Below are positions 24,750-36,688 of a DNA stretch of 64,000 nucleotides, in pieces. The position numbers and the translations under genes were made by a program. Below the pieces are notes generated by a model. It saw only the letters and a list, made by a program, of their open reading frames with translations. It searched no databases and had not been told where the DNA came from. The DNA is from Drechmeria coniospora. Taxonomy: Eukaryota > Ascomycota > Sordariomycetes > Hypocreales > Ophiocordycipitaceae. The first letter of the stretch is position 1. Every line of letters begins with the position of its first letter. The stretch lies in contig NC_054390.1 in the NCBI RefSeq assembly GCF_001625195.1, positions 3,992,027 to 4,056,026 on the forward strand, written 5' to 3'.

Positions 24750-26716
24750 GGCGGGCGAGGTGCGATCATGGGTCGGGAGCGTGCAACGGTGTGTGTGCGG
24801 CCGTGGACGGAGGGACTGAGGACGCTGGGCAATGGTCGGTTTTATGAAGCAACCTGGCGCAAATGGTCAGGGTTCGCTTTGTTTGTCGGTTCACGAGACT
24901 GCATGGTGAACAGTGTCTTCCCGTGGTCTAGACTGCCGATAACAAAGCCGGCGACTAATGTCTGTGCACGCCGGGGCATTGCCATGCCATGGCCGTTCAT
25001 GAACAGGTGTATACGCTAATCGATCTATCGTACGGTTTGTGGATGTACCATGTGATGGCGGGCCGCAGATGCTCTTGTTGTTTACGCAAGAAGGTTCGAC
25101 TCGCGATGGGGTCAAGTCTAGAAACCATGACGGGAGGTTTGCTTTGTCAATTTTGGGACAGAACTCGTAGATGGACACGGTAGACAGATGAAGATCAACC
25201 GAGGAAAATGATGAACAGTATTCATAGAGCTGCATTTGTGCACATGCCACCGAGAGGGTGCATGGTCAACATACGATCCGTCCATCCCATCCCCTCCCTC
25301 TCATACAACCCGGCATCTTCGGGCGAAACAAGCAAAGGTCCGTGATCTGTTCCCCGGCTGACGGTAGATGCACGGCCTCGGGCCGCGGAATGATGCCCGA
25401 GATACGGCCGGAGTCTACCAGCGGGTGATGCAACGACATGAGGAAGAGTAGGATGACGACGACGACGGAGCAGTTTCATCATCCAAATCACCCACTTCTA
25501 CTTCTGAACCGTCGCAAGCCCTTTGCTTTGGAAGGTGGAGCACTGGAGGCATTTCGTCGGCGAGACTTGCACGCTTCCGAAGCCAGTGTCTTCTTCGTCC
25601 TCGTGCCCTGTGTGGAGGAGACTCCGTTGTTGGGGTTGAGGACGCTGTCAATGCTCCTGTTTCTATCCTTGCGGCTGCAAATGGGGTCGTCATGGTGTCA
25701 AGGGCGTCGAGAAGCGCAACGACTAGAGTGCCGGATGGCTGGGACTGCAGTTGCGTTGGTTACCGCTGGCTTCGGGACCGGGGGTAGGGGATGAGTTGGA
25801 GGCGTCATGTTCGCAAGCTGTGCACGCAAGTAATGCTCACTCCCGTCTCCATGCCTTTTTTCCACCATGCCTGCCATTGGGTCTTGGTAGGGTCGGCAGC
25901 AGTGAATGATTTCGCTCAAGGCAGTGATTCATGCCAACGACGAGGCTTGCCGTGCCATGTGCTGCTGCATGTCGCCCACGTCCAACGTCCAATGTCCACA
26001 TGGGGTGTCGACAATACCAGTAGCTGCCCAGCCAAACGACGGAAAGAGTCACGATGAAAGACAACCGAGGCAAAGAAGAGGAACCTCACAGTGCTGACCG
26101 TCAAGGCAGTGAAGGGTCAAGGGCCGACAAGACCATCACATCGACAACATCAAGAGTGCAAGCGCGTGCATCGAGGGCAAAATGTAGATCTCAGAATGAA
26201 ACGGCACCCAGACGGATAGAAACCAGATGCCGAGATTAACGACGGATCGCCTTCCTCTCCGAAGCGCCCCTAGGTCCAAGGACCCTGCCATCCAGCCGTT
26301 GTCCAGTCTCGATGATTGTAGACAGCGTGCGGCGGGCGTTCGTGACTATCTGGAGAGGAAAGGAAGAGAAAAGGAAAAGCGGATGTCAGAAAAAAGGCGA
26401 CTTAGTACTCGACAGGTCGGGGAGGTGCACGTGACTTGCGTACCGGGTAATAAGTACTCCGTACTCCGTAAGTAAGTACCTGGCACGGAGAAATCCTGCA
26501 CAAGCAGGCAAATCACGTGACAAGAGCTGAGGAATTCCTGGCTGCTGATTGGCATCGTGGACCGAGAAGCCGAGCTAGGTGCCGACTTGCATCACCGGCA
26601 AAGGGCAACTAACAAGACAACGACGGAACGCTTCTTCTCGTCCTGGTCTGCGACGAATCGACCGACGACCACCTTCCACCGCATCGCGCGACGTCCGACA
26701 CAGTACCACCGCCGCC
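24750..26716. other. Intergenic, no supported gene
   Basis: A 92-codon ATG frame on the minus strand (25693-25415) is acidic at its end and might be an exon, but no domain or splice partner is visible. Short TACTCCGTA words appear near 26450. Upstream of SDHC a Y-rich leader is seen. Confidence 0.4.
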
Positions 26717-27449
26717 ATGATCGCTCAACGGGTTGGCGTCGGCGCCCTGCGCAGAGGTGCGTTGGCCATCCGGGACACGTCTGCCGATCCATGGTGCGAG
26801 CAGCTTTGCTGATCTGATCTGACCCGATCGACCTACAGCCGCGACGAAGCCCAGCATCTACTTCAACCAATCCATCCCCAAGCTGGCTCTCGCGTCCATC
26901 TCCACCTCCCACGTCCGGTATGCCGTCCCGTCCCGCCCCGCCCCTCCCGGCCGACCTAGACGCGGACGAGATTCTAACAAGTCGGCCCCGTCGTCGCCGG
27001 ACAGCCCCATCACGACGACCAAGCTCTCGCCGAGCGAGGGCGACCAGATACTCGCCAACCAGCGGCTACAGCGGCCCATCTCGCCCCATCTCGCCATCTA
27101 CAAAATGGAGCAGACCTGGTTCGGTGCCTCGGCCTGGACCCGCATCACCGGCATCACCCTTTCCGGCACCGCCTACCTCTACTTTGGCTCGTACCTCGTC
27201 GCGCCCCTGCTCGGCCTTCACCTCGAGAGCGCCAGCGTCGCCGCCGCCTTCACCGGCCTGCCCTTCCTCGTCAAGGGTGGCATCAAGTTTGCCCTCGGTT
27301 TCCCCTTTGCCTTTCACTTCATCAACGGCATCAAGCACCTCGTGTACGACCTCGGCAAGGGATTCGCCAAGCCCAGCATCCGCCGCGGCGAGATTGCCTT
27401 GTGGGTGTCGAGCATCCTGAGCGGGCTCTACCTGGCCTTTGGCCTGTAG
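26717..27449 (+). CDS. SDHC: Succinate dehydrogenase cytochrome b560 subunit
   Basis: Membrane anchor of respiratory complex II in the inner mitochondrial membrane; helps bind haem b and ubiquinone. Three exons: 26717-26756, 26839-26917 and 27005-27449, 187 residues. The N-terminus is basic and serine-rich, as expected for a mitochondrial presequence. The signature NQRLQRPISPHLAIYK is followed by three membrane helices; the HFINGIKHLVYD segment holds the haem-ligand histidine region of the family. Intron 2 (26918-27004) has a perfect CTAAC branch site and CAG acceptor. Convergent with TAF6, 285 bp between the stops. Confidence 0.95.
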
Positions 27450-27734
27450 TGTACGACGTACAAGGGGGGAACCGCGGCGCACGGCGTGGAGGGAGGGTGG
27501 CGAGGATGCGTCCCAAACGACGGAGCCCTCGTTTCGTATCTGGCAGTCATACTGAACACGGCGACGGGAGGACTGGCCCGAGTGTAGAATATGGGAAGCC
27601 GACATAAGGCACTTTTCTTTGTCAAGAAGCCGCCTGCGATAAAAAAAAACAAGAGAAACCACCGAGGTGCTTGTGCTTTTGATGGTATCCGCCCAACGCC
27701 ATTCGCCTTGATAACTTTGCACACGAGCGGGCGT

Positions 27735-29245
27735 TCAGTCCATGAAGCGAGCCTCCAGAATCGTCCTGGCGAGCGCACGCTGACCGGAGGACACGACCCT
27801 CTCGGCGACGGTGGGGCCGACGAACTCGGCGAGCTCGGCGACGTCGGAGGCTGCGGCTTGGACGCTGCCGTTGACGCCGTTGGTCTCGACGCCGTCGGGC
27901 CGGCTGGCGAGGGAGGCGACGGCCTGGACGAGACCCTGGACGAGCATCTCGTAGTCCATGGCGCTCTCCGGCCTATCCTTGAGCGGCTGCAGGATACCGG
28001 CGTCGAAGGCCTTGAGGTTGCGCAGGACGAGGACGCGGATGGCCTCGGGCCCGCCGGCCTCGAGCAGACCCTGGATGGCGCCGTACAGCACGGCCGGGGG
28101 CTTCGTCGGATCCAGCAGGTATTTGAGGCAGGTGCGCGTGAGCTTGGGCCGCAGGAGCGTGTTGGAGGCCGAGTACTTGCGGGCGATGCGGCCGACGAGG
28201 GAGGCGGCGAGCTGGCGGAGGTTGTACTGCTCCTTGAGCGCGTCGACGCCGTCGTCGCCGCCGAGCTTGCGGGCCATGAGGCAGGTTAGGGCCGGGGCCG
28301 AGAGCGAGCTGGCGTAGGGGTCGAGGAAGAGGGTCTTGTTCTCGATGAGCGCGTTGGTGAGCTCCATCATCTGGCGGAGGGTGAAGGTGTCGTCGAGGTG
28401 GTGGGTGACGCGGTCCATGATGAAGTTGATGAAGTAGGGGATGAGCTGGTGCAGGCCGGGATCGTCGCGGACGGAGCCGAGGGCGGCCTGACGCAGGCGC
28501 ACGACCTCATCGTCGGGGTTGTCGTCGAGGATGGCGGCCTGGATCTTGTCAAAGTACAGGATGAGCTCCTTGCTGACGATGTGCTTGACCGACGGCTTGA
28601 CCGAGACGTTGTCGCTGCCGGCGAGGGCGTGGAGGGCGGGGTTGGCGCCGGGCCCCTTGGGCAGCAGATCCTGCGACCGCGACTCGGCCGTCGTCGGGTT
28701 CTGCGGTATCGAGGGCTGGACGCCTTCGATGGCAAGCCAGTGCGCTGGGGTTCGGCGCCGTTCGGTCAGCGGGCATTCGGCCGATGCCTCGAGGTGGAGA
28801 GGGGAGGAGGAGATGGAAAATGGGAAGCGCGGGGAGCGGAGAGGACGTTACCGGTAAAGTGCATGTCGCGTGGGACCTTGGGCAGCGGCGCGTTTATGAG
28901 TTTCTCGAAATCCACCTCCTCGTCCTCGATGTAGAAGAGCGGCTGGCCGGGGCCGAGGCTCGCCTCGCCGTAACGCAGAGGTCGGGTCGAGTCGTAGCCG
29001 AAGAGAGGCTCGACGTCGAGGACGCGCAGGGCGAGGGCGACGTCGTTGACCGTCATGGTCGTGCGGCGGGCGGCGCGCATGAGGCGCAGGCCCTCGATGA
29101 TGACCTGACCGATGCGATACTCGACATCCTGCGAGAGCGCCTTCAGGGCCTCCTCGTTGAGGGCGCTTATGCCGACCGACTCGGCCGCGTCCTTGATGTT
29201 TTCCGCGTTCCAGAGGAGCTTGGGCCGCGGCGTCTTGGACGCCAT
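27735..29245 (-). CDS. TAF6: TFIID/SAGA subunit TAF6
   Basis: Histone-fold subunit of TFIID and SAGA that pairs with TAF9 and scaffolds the complex in the nucleus. Two exons, 29245-28852 and 28744-27735, with a 107-nt intron (donor GTAACG, acceptor CCCAG), encode 467 residues. The TAF histone fold occupies about residues 1-75 ([18 protein letters not shown] at the start). Then comes the conserved [20 protein letters not shown] linker, the [16 protein letters not shown] motif rebuilt across the splice, and the TAF6 C-terminal HEAT-repeat domain ([44 protein letters not shown]). The start is the ATG directly before the fold; upstream frame extension contains no conserved sequence. Confidence 0.96.
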
Positions 29246-30633
29246 GATGCGGTGGTGCGGTGCGATGCGGGGCGGTGCGAAGGGGCGTGACGATGCACCG
29301 TCCGTGAATGCGTCGACGATGTGAAGGCCAACGAGAAGGCCGACGAGAAGACCGACGAGAAAGCCTTTGGTTGCAGGGCTAAGGTGAAGCGTGGTGGAGC
29401 TGAGAGGTGAAGACAGCCACTGTACCGAGTACGGACAGCGGCGTATTACAGAGCCTCCGTAATAATACCGCACTGCAAGTACCACGCCGGTTATTAGGTG
29501 CTGACGCCTGATAATAACGCTTAGGTACTGTTCGGAGACGCCAGCAGGCAGGCAGCCATGGCGATAAGGCACCAGCACTGCAGCAGCACCATAGCCTCCC
29601 AGCACCATGCTCCCCCCAGCACCAACCCCCCCAAGCACCGCACTGAGTATACCCCCCCCGAGCAGCATAGTAGCAGGACATCACCACAGCACCGCAGCAC
29701 CACAGCACCAGACACCAGAGCGCCATCGCAGCACCAGGCTACTGGAACCACTGGAACCACTAGCACCAGCATCGCAACAGCACATGGGCATCGAACCGCT
29801 GGGCAGCTGCCCACTCCGAAGCGAGGAACGAGCACGACATGCTGAGGAACTCGCCAATTTCAACCCCTCCGTCCGTGTCAATTGCCAGACTCCCCTCGAG
29901 TGATGCTCGTATGCTCGATGGGCTGAAGACTAGGCGCAAGGATAAGGAGCGAACCGAGGTAAACGAACACAACCAAGGCAGCATCCGATCCGACATCAAC
30001 TCCATCGTCCGGGAAGCATCCCGCTTGCTTTGCTAATCTGATCGGCCAGGTAATACCTACTCCTAGTACCCATCTGGCAGTAGTGACTGGATGCATAACT
30101 CACGACATCCAAGTATACTAGCATATCCGCCGTGGCAAAGCCAAGGCGAGAAGTGAACGACGAACACACCCTGCGCTGCTCATACGACAGCAGGCAGCTT
30201 GAGGTGGCCAGCACTCTTGGAACCTATTGCAAAGTTTCCTTTCCCGAGGGACACTGTATGCTTCATCAAACGAACGGAAGCATGGCCTCCAATACTTTGC
30301 TTCAGCCAGATACATTCGACCAAAAAAAGCAGCATGTCCGTTTGTTCGTTCGGTCCACCGACTTGCCACGGGGCCCTTGCCAGCAACAGCGTCCTGGCGC
30401 ATTATGTTACAACGGGCACGCATGCCGCGAATGATGAAGCGTTGCAGGGGATGCAAAGGAGGGCGCCATCTGGCATCGAGTCCGTGCTAATAAAAAAAAA
30501 ATAGCTGGCCATCCTCTTGCCCATGGCGGAAAAGTAGACGCCGTCACGTCAGATGACATCGAATAACCTGGTCCTCAATCCAGATTCATAAAGTGCGAAG
30601 CAACTCGACCCGACCTGCGCAAAAAAACAAAGT
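29246..30633. other. Intergenic, with AGCACC-rich low-complexity DNA
   Basis: Bases 29568-29785 are a degenerate AGCACC/CAGCACC array with C-runs, which keeps several frames open on both strands. The remainder up to the tRNA has no supported gene. Confidence 0.6.
30621..30627 (-). terminator. Pol III T-run terminator of tRNA-Gly
   Basis: Seven consecutive T residues on the minus strand, six nucleotides after the tRNA 3' end. Confidence 0.8.
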
Positions 30634-30704
30634 GCGGCCATCGGGAGTCGAACCCGAATCGGCTGAATGGAAATCAGCCATGCTAACCGTTACACCATGG
30701 CCGC
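30634..30704 (-). tRNA. tRNA-Gly(TCC)
   Basis: A 71-nt cloverleaf on the minus strand. The 7-bp acceptor stem is GCGGCCA/TGGCCGC, the D arm GTGT-AACGGTTA-GCAT, the anticodon stem GCTGA/TCAGC with loop TTTCCAT (anticodon TCC), a 4-nt variable loop, and T arm TCGGG-TTCGACT-CCCGA. No intron. A run of seven T on the coding strand just downstream (plus-strand A7 at 30621-30627) is a good polymerase III terminator. Confidence 0.95.
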
Positions 30705-31815
30705 TTCGATGCATGGAGGGCAAGTAATAATAACTATAACTCTAGCTTGGCATGCGCTAGCGTTAGGATTGGTGCTCGTATTGCAGAGTTTCCAATCCAA
30801 ATATCCAATTGCCCTTGTCGCTACTGCGCACATATGCATACATCTATTTGTCGAAAGATTGAATTGAAACATACCGAGTCATAGCCATTCTCTGTTGTGA
30901 TAAAATCAGAAGATGTGCATGTAATCATCGATTGGATCTGCCGTTGTGGTTACAACGTGGCTGCAATCGTTGCTATATGTGCCCTACTTATTAGGCCTTG
31001 TTTAGTCCTCTGGTATAGTTGCTTATGCCTATCGATGAATTCAATCGCAGCGCTATCTTTGGTTTGTTATGCCATCCTGACTTAAACGGTAGGGTTTGGC
31101 TGTCGTACGGCGATTAAGATTATCAATTGTTATATACATTCGAATCTCTTGCTTGTATTTCGAAACTCCCACATTCTTCACTTTTGTAACAGCCGTTGTC
31201 TTCCAATCCAGGGGCTTCAAACGGCCTGCTAGGGTCAGTAAGATATGACCCAAAGTTGATTGCTTGACCATTTCAGCACCTCGCGCGGTTGTCACGGCCT
31301 CGACGAGCTTCTCGCCGTGATGCCCGGCATGCGCAACCATGAGGGGCCCTCTGAGAGCGTTGTAGTTGTAGTAATCCTACAAGTGGCAATTGCCAGCGCC
31401 TTTGTCCTCGGCTGTGCCGTCGATGACACTGCTTGTCTTGCTGCTATATGGGGTCTAATTTATAATTGAGGGCCTGTATGGCCTGTCAAGGAGGGAATCA
31501 TGTGCCCTGCCCCTTTGTCATGCTGGCGCCGACATTGACAACGGCAAGACGTGTTTACCGTGTCTGTTGCCTGATATATTCGGACGCATCGTTTAGTGGA
31601 AGCGTTAGTGTTGAGCCTGGTTGATCCAGCCTTCTCGTTTGGAAGTTTGCCCAGGTAACGGAAACTCATAGTGGTAGGTAGCAGCTTGCACCGGCCTGAG
31701 ACCTGGTTGGAATATCCATAGTTCACCCTAAATTTGCTGTCAGCACTTAAGCTCCGAGCTCAGTCATAGGGACACACGTTGCTTACAACCCTGCCTCTTC
31801 ATTTCATTGGTCAAT
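30705..31815. other. AT-richer interval, no supported gene
   Basis: Base composition changes visibly after the tRNA. Short open frames include a Val/Ala-rich segment near 31355-31469, but none has a convincing start, splice sites or a domain. The phrase around CATAGCCATTCTC near 30880 recurs in similar form near 41150, suggesting decayed dispersed repeats. Confidence 0.45.
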
Positions 31816-33919
31816 TTAGTTGCTCCTCCTTGTGTTATATTCCATACATGCCATATTTGCAATAGTGGCCAAGCTTTCCACTACGTCCCCCATTCTCTGT
31901 CCAGACGTACGTAGTGGAATCGCGCCTACCGGCAGACTTGCGAACATGGAATCGACAATTTTTCTTCCGTTGGAACCAGGCTAGAGTTATTAGCCACAAT
32001 AGCAAACCCGTCGGCAATGACCTGGCCGTTTGACGACACATTCGGTCATGGTAAGAACTTACAGGTAACTAGATTTGACAGATTTTGTTAGTATTGTAAT
32101 TGCTGACAGTCAGACTCATCACCGGCCATGAGTAGAACTTACACATTGATCATACTCCTTCATGAAATCTGTAGTAGCTTTTGCCAGCTGTGAAGGCGCC
32201 TTCTGAAATGTCGTCGCGATCTCGCTTGGCGCTTCGGTGAGGTCGTCGAAACCGCTTTTGGCGGCGGCCGGAATCTCGCCTACCGCTTTTGCGAAGTCGG
32301 TAAGAGACTTCCCAAAAGCGTGGAAATTTTCCGCCTTTGCAACGTCTTGTGTACCGTTTGCCACCGCCTCGGGAACTTCACTTAACGCGTTAACAAGGTC
32401 GTCAGCCGACTCCGCAAAGGCTTCGAAATTCTCCGCGCTTGTAACCTCACTCGCCCTGCTTTTCACCGCATTCGGAATTTCGGTAAAACCTTGCACAAGA
32501 TCGCCAGAAGACTTCGCAAAAGCGTCCACGTTTTCCTGGCTGCCCAGTTTCTTCGCACTGCCCCAAAGTAAACCCGGAACTTGAGAAAGATTGCCTTTTG
32601 TTAAACCCCGCAAAAAGGACTGGAAGAAGCCCTGGGGCGGCGGCTGTTGCTCAACCGTCTGAGAGCCTATTAGCATGCGGCCGATACCAACACATTGTTG
32701 CTCACCGGCGGGAACTTACCGAGCTTTCATGTGCCCTACAGGTAAGAGCCATCGACACAAGTGCCATGGAGACACCACCAAGATGTTCAGCAGCAGCAGA
32801 CTTGGTGAGTCCGGTTTTGAGGCTGACGCGCCTGTTTTCTCCAGCCGCCTCGTTCTTGTTCCCGGCAATCAGCTTGTCCGGATTGTCATCTTGAAAATCG
32901 CATTCCAGACCTCTTTTGCACGGCCGATTCTTCGGAGTCTTGCTCGTATCCGCCTTGTGGTTTGGTAGCAGGGGCGAATTGTACTCTGGGATAAACTGGG
33001 ATAAGGGCATGGACCGCCATTGTGGTTTTGGCTTCGGACTCTTGCTGGCCTCTGTTCGGAAGCTCTCGTTTTCCGCATCCGCGTCTGCAATAATTTTCGC
33101 TGCCGCTTGTGCGTTACTATCATGTGCAACCTCCGGGTGTCCAACTCCAGCTCTCTGTCCACGGAATGTAGGGTTAAATGCAGGGTTGAAACGGATCATT
33201 CTCTTGGCATCATTCACTTGATAAGCTCCGATTATTCGTTCCGCTTCAATCTTTCCTCGAATTACAGCAAATTCCTGCTGGCCTATAAAGTCGGGTGTGG
33301 GATACCCGTCCGGTCCGAGAGTTTGAAAAACATTGATGTAAGACTTATCTGGCTGAATGACGTAGACCCACATATCTTTAATGGGAGGATGAGCTGGGAG
33401 TTTGTCAACGGGAGGGAGAAGGAGTGGTTGGCCTGGTTTCACTCCTTTCTGAATATTGTGCTGGGCCAAAGCATAGGCCTCCTCTGCACCTAAGCTCCAG
33501 AATTTACTAGGAAGTCCAGGTTGCTTTCCGAACTTCTCTGCAACAGTTGGAGATTTTGTTGTTGAGATGTAGTTTGTATCTTTTAGGTTGCTATCACTAC
33601 CGAAAACATGTCGAGAAAGATCGTACCCGTGCGGAGTAGGGCTCTTCTCCCGAGTTGTCATTCCATGTGTGAAAACGTGGTCTGGATCACGATAGTCCAC
33701 GCGATAAACGAGTTTGGGAGCTGGATTTGGGTTACCAGCCACGTAGCTCGAAATCTTCCAATTTCGATTGGGTTTTTCCTCGGGTCGGTCGGCGTCTTGT
33801 GGAGTAGCCGGAACAGCGCCGGGAGGAATGGCGTCAGGTATGGGTGTAGCATGGGTAATTACTAACCGTTGAAAGCTGAAAAGCAGGGTGAGGATAATTG
33901 CTCGAAAGAGAGCGTGCAT
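31816..33919 (-). CDS. Secreted ADP-ribosyltransferase toxin-like protein with shared C-terminal module
   Basis: Four exons: 33919-32720, 32658-32143, 32068-32063 (six bases) and 31980-31816; 628 residues; all introns phase 0. Residues 1-24 form a signal peptide. Residues about 70-240 resemble the heat-labile-enterotoxin A chain fold: Arg73 in the YRVD strand, the STT motif at 119-121, and the catalytic Glu216 in QQE. The position two before the glutamate is Gln, so the motif is QxE and not the ExE of arginine-specific enzymes. A proline/basic linker with an R-rich site follows, then the EHLGG hydrophobic segment, three helical repeats of about 35 residues each beginning near an EN-x2-AF-x-K/E-S core, the microexon (Leu-Pro), and a tail with SGQRMGD. 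The expected product is an exported mono-ADP-ribosyltransferase effector; target unknown. The start chosen is the first ATG giving a signal peptide. Confidence 0.82.
32063..32068 (-). other. Six-nucleotide microexon (Leu-Pro)
   Basis: TTACCT lies between acceptor CTAG and donor GTAAGT. Introns of 74 and 82 nt flank it. The paralogues at 36898-36903 and 62284-62289 have a six-base exon in the same place (Leu-Pro and Ile-Pro), which strongly supports it. Confidence 0.8.
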
Positions 33920-34060
33920 CGTGGCGACGTAGAAAAACAAACGCAAAGCAGGTGTGCGGTATATGTGGTCTGTCGACTGGGGAGTTCATGAGAGTAAGAC
34001 TACGATGGAGATGGAAAGAACGAAGGAAACCACAGGTTGAATATGAGGGTTGTAACTTTG

Positions 34061-34067
34061 TTTTATA
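34061..34067 (-). promoter_or_regulatory. TATA-like element of the ART toxin-like gene
   Basis: TATAAAA on the minus strand, about 140 bases upstream of the ATG at 33919. Confidence 0.4.
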
Positions 34068-35267
34068 TTCCTTTGAGATCGGATACTATCGTCCGAGTGT
34101 TTGAAACTAGAGGACAGTTGTGCCTAGCGCAGGATCCTTACCCTTAGGTGTTTATACAATGCATAGTTGCAACCCTTGCAATCCTACGCCTTTGATTGTT
34201 GAGAAAGTTTGGCATCAAATCGGGGTACGAGGTGCAGCGAACGAGCCATAGAAGTAATAGGTTGGAAATCACGTTAGATTGAACTGGGCTACTCCGTCAC
34301 TAGTGACAAGTGGCACTTATTGGGGCAATTCCAAGTCTTGGGAAGTGTGCCTATTGGTTGAATTGGGCAGTTGAACTGAAACTGTCGCAGAAAATACATT
34401 CTCCACCCCGTTGAGTGGATTCAGGGGCTGGAGTCGCAACAACGTTCAAGCGTGTACTTACGGAGTGCGGAGGGAGTACTCCGCAATAATACTTGTATTC
34501 CGAAAGCCCAGGACGTGCTATTAATAGATGAATCACTTGTCCGCCCTGGGAGGGCCGAGACCTAGCTCCCTATCACCATCACATACACCGCACGAATTGT
34601 ACAGAGTACTTGTTTTCGAGTTCATCAGAAAATTCGTACTACAATCCAAGCAGTGCTACTGCAATTGGATTTCAGTTTATCGTTAAACCCATGCATAGAG
34701 TAATTATGCATCTAAAATAGTTACGATTATATATTCATATATAGAATGAGAAAGCATGAGAGAGATTGAATACGAAAATGAACTGTTATATGACAGAAAA
34801 GGTGGAATTGATGTTGTAAGTAAATATTGAAAATAGTTTGAAGTCGGTCTGTGATTTTGTTCTTTTACTTTGTGGAATAAATATACTATAGAGTTTAAAC
34901 TACTCGTGCCACGCCCCACTGTGGTGCTCACCGCTACAACACACGTATCACACTGTATTCAACCATCTTGAATCGCAAAAATCTTCATAACTACAATAGC
35001 TATGGATTCCAAATTGATCGAGATGCATATAAAAACGCTATAGATTATGCTAATGAGATCTCCAATGAAAAAGTTGCGGAAGTTGCTCAACAGTTTAAAT
35101 ATATCTCGCTATTGCCTGCAAAGCCGATCATCAGGCATCTGCCCAAAAATTAGTATTCTAGGCCGCGATATTAAACTGAGACAGAAGAGAGAGCATTATA
35201 TCAAAAAAATAGATAGGCTTGATACTGATAAATTTGCAGTACGGTCAGAGAATATTGTAGATGCTGC

Positions 35268-35700
35268 AAATTACATACTCTTGAAATTTGCAGAGAGGCA
35301 GTGGGAATGTTTGCACGGACCTGGGAACCAACCAGGGTGTTAGTAACAGCAGAAGGTGCGCAAGTTAGAAATTGGGCAAGAGGGTTGAATTTAGAGAATT
35401 CAATGTACGATGTGCGATTAACTCTTCAAGAGAAGTGCCAGAAGGGCAGGACTATTTGTACATACAGGGTCGTACCTGAATCGGTAAAATAGCAGATGCG
35501 TAGATTAGTGGTTTAGCTGCTTGTATTGATTGGTCAAAAAATTATAACCCTATTGGTACAGGTTGATTCATGCAATCTGTTGGTATATGCAATGGGTCGA
35601 TCTGTACAGTCAGTTGGTCGGTCCGACTGGTTGATTGGTACGGTTGGTTGGTCAGTACGACTAGTCGACTGCTTGGTCGATTAATGCTACTGAAACTGGT
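35268..35700. repeat. Dispersed repeat, copy 1 (second copy near 54520-54960)
   Basis: Starts at TTTGCAGAGAGGCAGTGG and shares AACAGCAGAAGG, GAGAATTCAATGTACGATGT and the following GGTTGGTCGGTACGACTGG-type tandem tract with the copy at 54.5 kb, in the same order and orientation. Confidence 0.75.
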
Positions 35701-36010
35701 AGTAGTAAACCGGCTGGCAGTAATACTGCCGTACGGTAACTGCTAGTAGCAATGTAGGAGGATCCCGATCGATAACACAACCAATCGACCCTCTTGGTCG
35801 ACTTGAAAAGACTGATACTAGTAATGTTGCAGTAGTGTATTGGCTGACAGTAGTACTGCCGCCTGTCGCTGCAAGTCGTAACGAGGAGGAATTAACAATT
35901 GGTCGACTCTGTATAGTTGACTTGATACTACTTGTACTGGTAATACTATAGCAGTATTTTTGCTGGCAGGAAAACTGCTGCTAGTTGCTGCCAGTTGCAG
36001 CTGGGTAGTT
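35640..36010. repeat. Three degenerate tandem units of about 110-120 bp
   Basis: Each unit contains a TTGGTCGACT phrase, a run resembling TACTAGTAATGTTGCAGTA, and the palindrome-like GGCTGGCAGTAATACTGCCG. The units are strongly diverged from one another. Confidence 0.55.
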
Positions 36011-36688
36011 TTACTAGCATATATACAGTATTTTGAACCTATACTTCAGGAGCGAATATCACCAACTCCTGTCTATAACTTTTGGAAAGAACTGGACTGC
36101 GAGGTTTCTATGTACAATAGGTACTACTCTATCGAGGTAGCGATAGAGTTTTACGCTGCAGGAGCTATAGGTGCTTTTGAACCTGATGCAGGGCTGGGGG
36201 ACTCGACCCTAACAATACTGTAGCGGATCATTTCCTCCTATGCAGGATTTTTTGGAAGAAGGCTTTTCTTCCGTAGAAGACCTCTGAAGGTAGCCAGTTG
36301 AGATTTCGCAATATCTCGTGAGGTCATGCGTATATGTGTGTACGTTAGGAGGACTCCTTTGCGCGGGACGTAGGCCGGGCTTATCATAAACGTTGCAATA
36401 GGTTTCCGGAGATCCACTCGACACGCACTTGAAAGGCATGGAGACATCGTCAAACAACATCATTTCAGAGCGGGCACTGTTCAACCTACAACTATCGTCA
36501 AATTGGTCAAAATCAGTCTATTGGCTCTTCCTTCTATCGCCATTGCTAGCCGCTTGGTGTCTAAAGTACAACGCCTGCTAAAATAGGCGGGAAAGTGACC
36601 CCATTAAAAGAACTTGGGCACAACATAGTATACCGATTATGTAACGCTATGATATCGTATTCCTGCGGAGGGGAATAATATCCTTGCC

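Larger units (their letters stand above)
34070..36688. other. AT-rich repeat interval
   Basis: No intact gene. Bases 34690-34900 are strongly AT-rich. The 34960-35500 stretch has fragmentary open frames in two registers (for example a Lys/Asp-rich segment ending near 35340), consistent with a decayed element. Its 3' part is repeated at 54520-54960. Bases 35590-36010 hold degenerate tandem repeats with TTGGTCGACT and GGCTGGCAGTAATACTGC cores. Confidence 0.55.

Noticed and set aside
31615..31640. CCTGGTTGATCC resembling the start of 18S rRNA
   Set aside because: Only about a dozen bases match; the downstream sequence is unlike small-subunit rRNA.
35960..36223. Hydrophobic 87-codon frame
   Set aside because: Begins with TTG, has no ATG, and lies in the degenerate tandem-repeat region.
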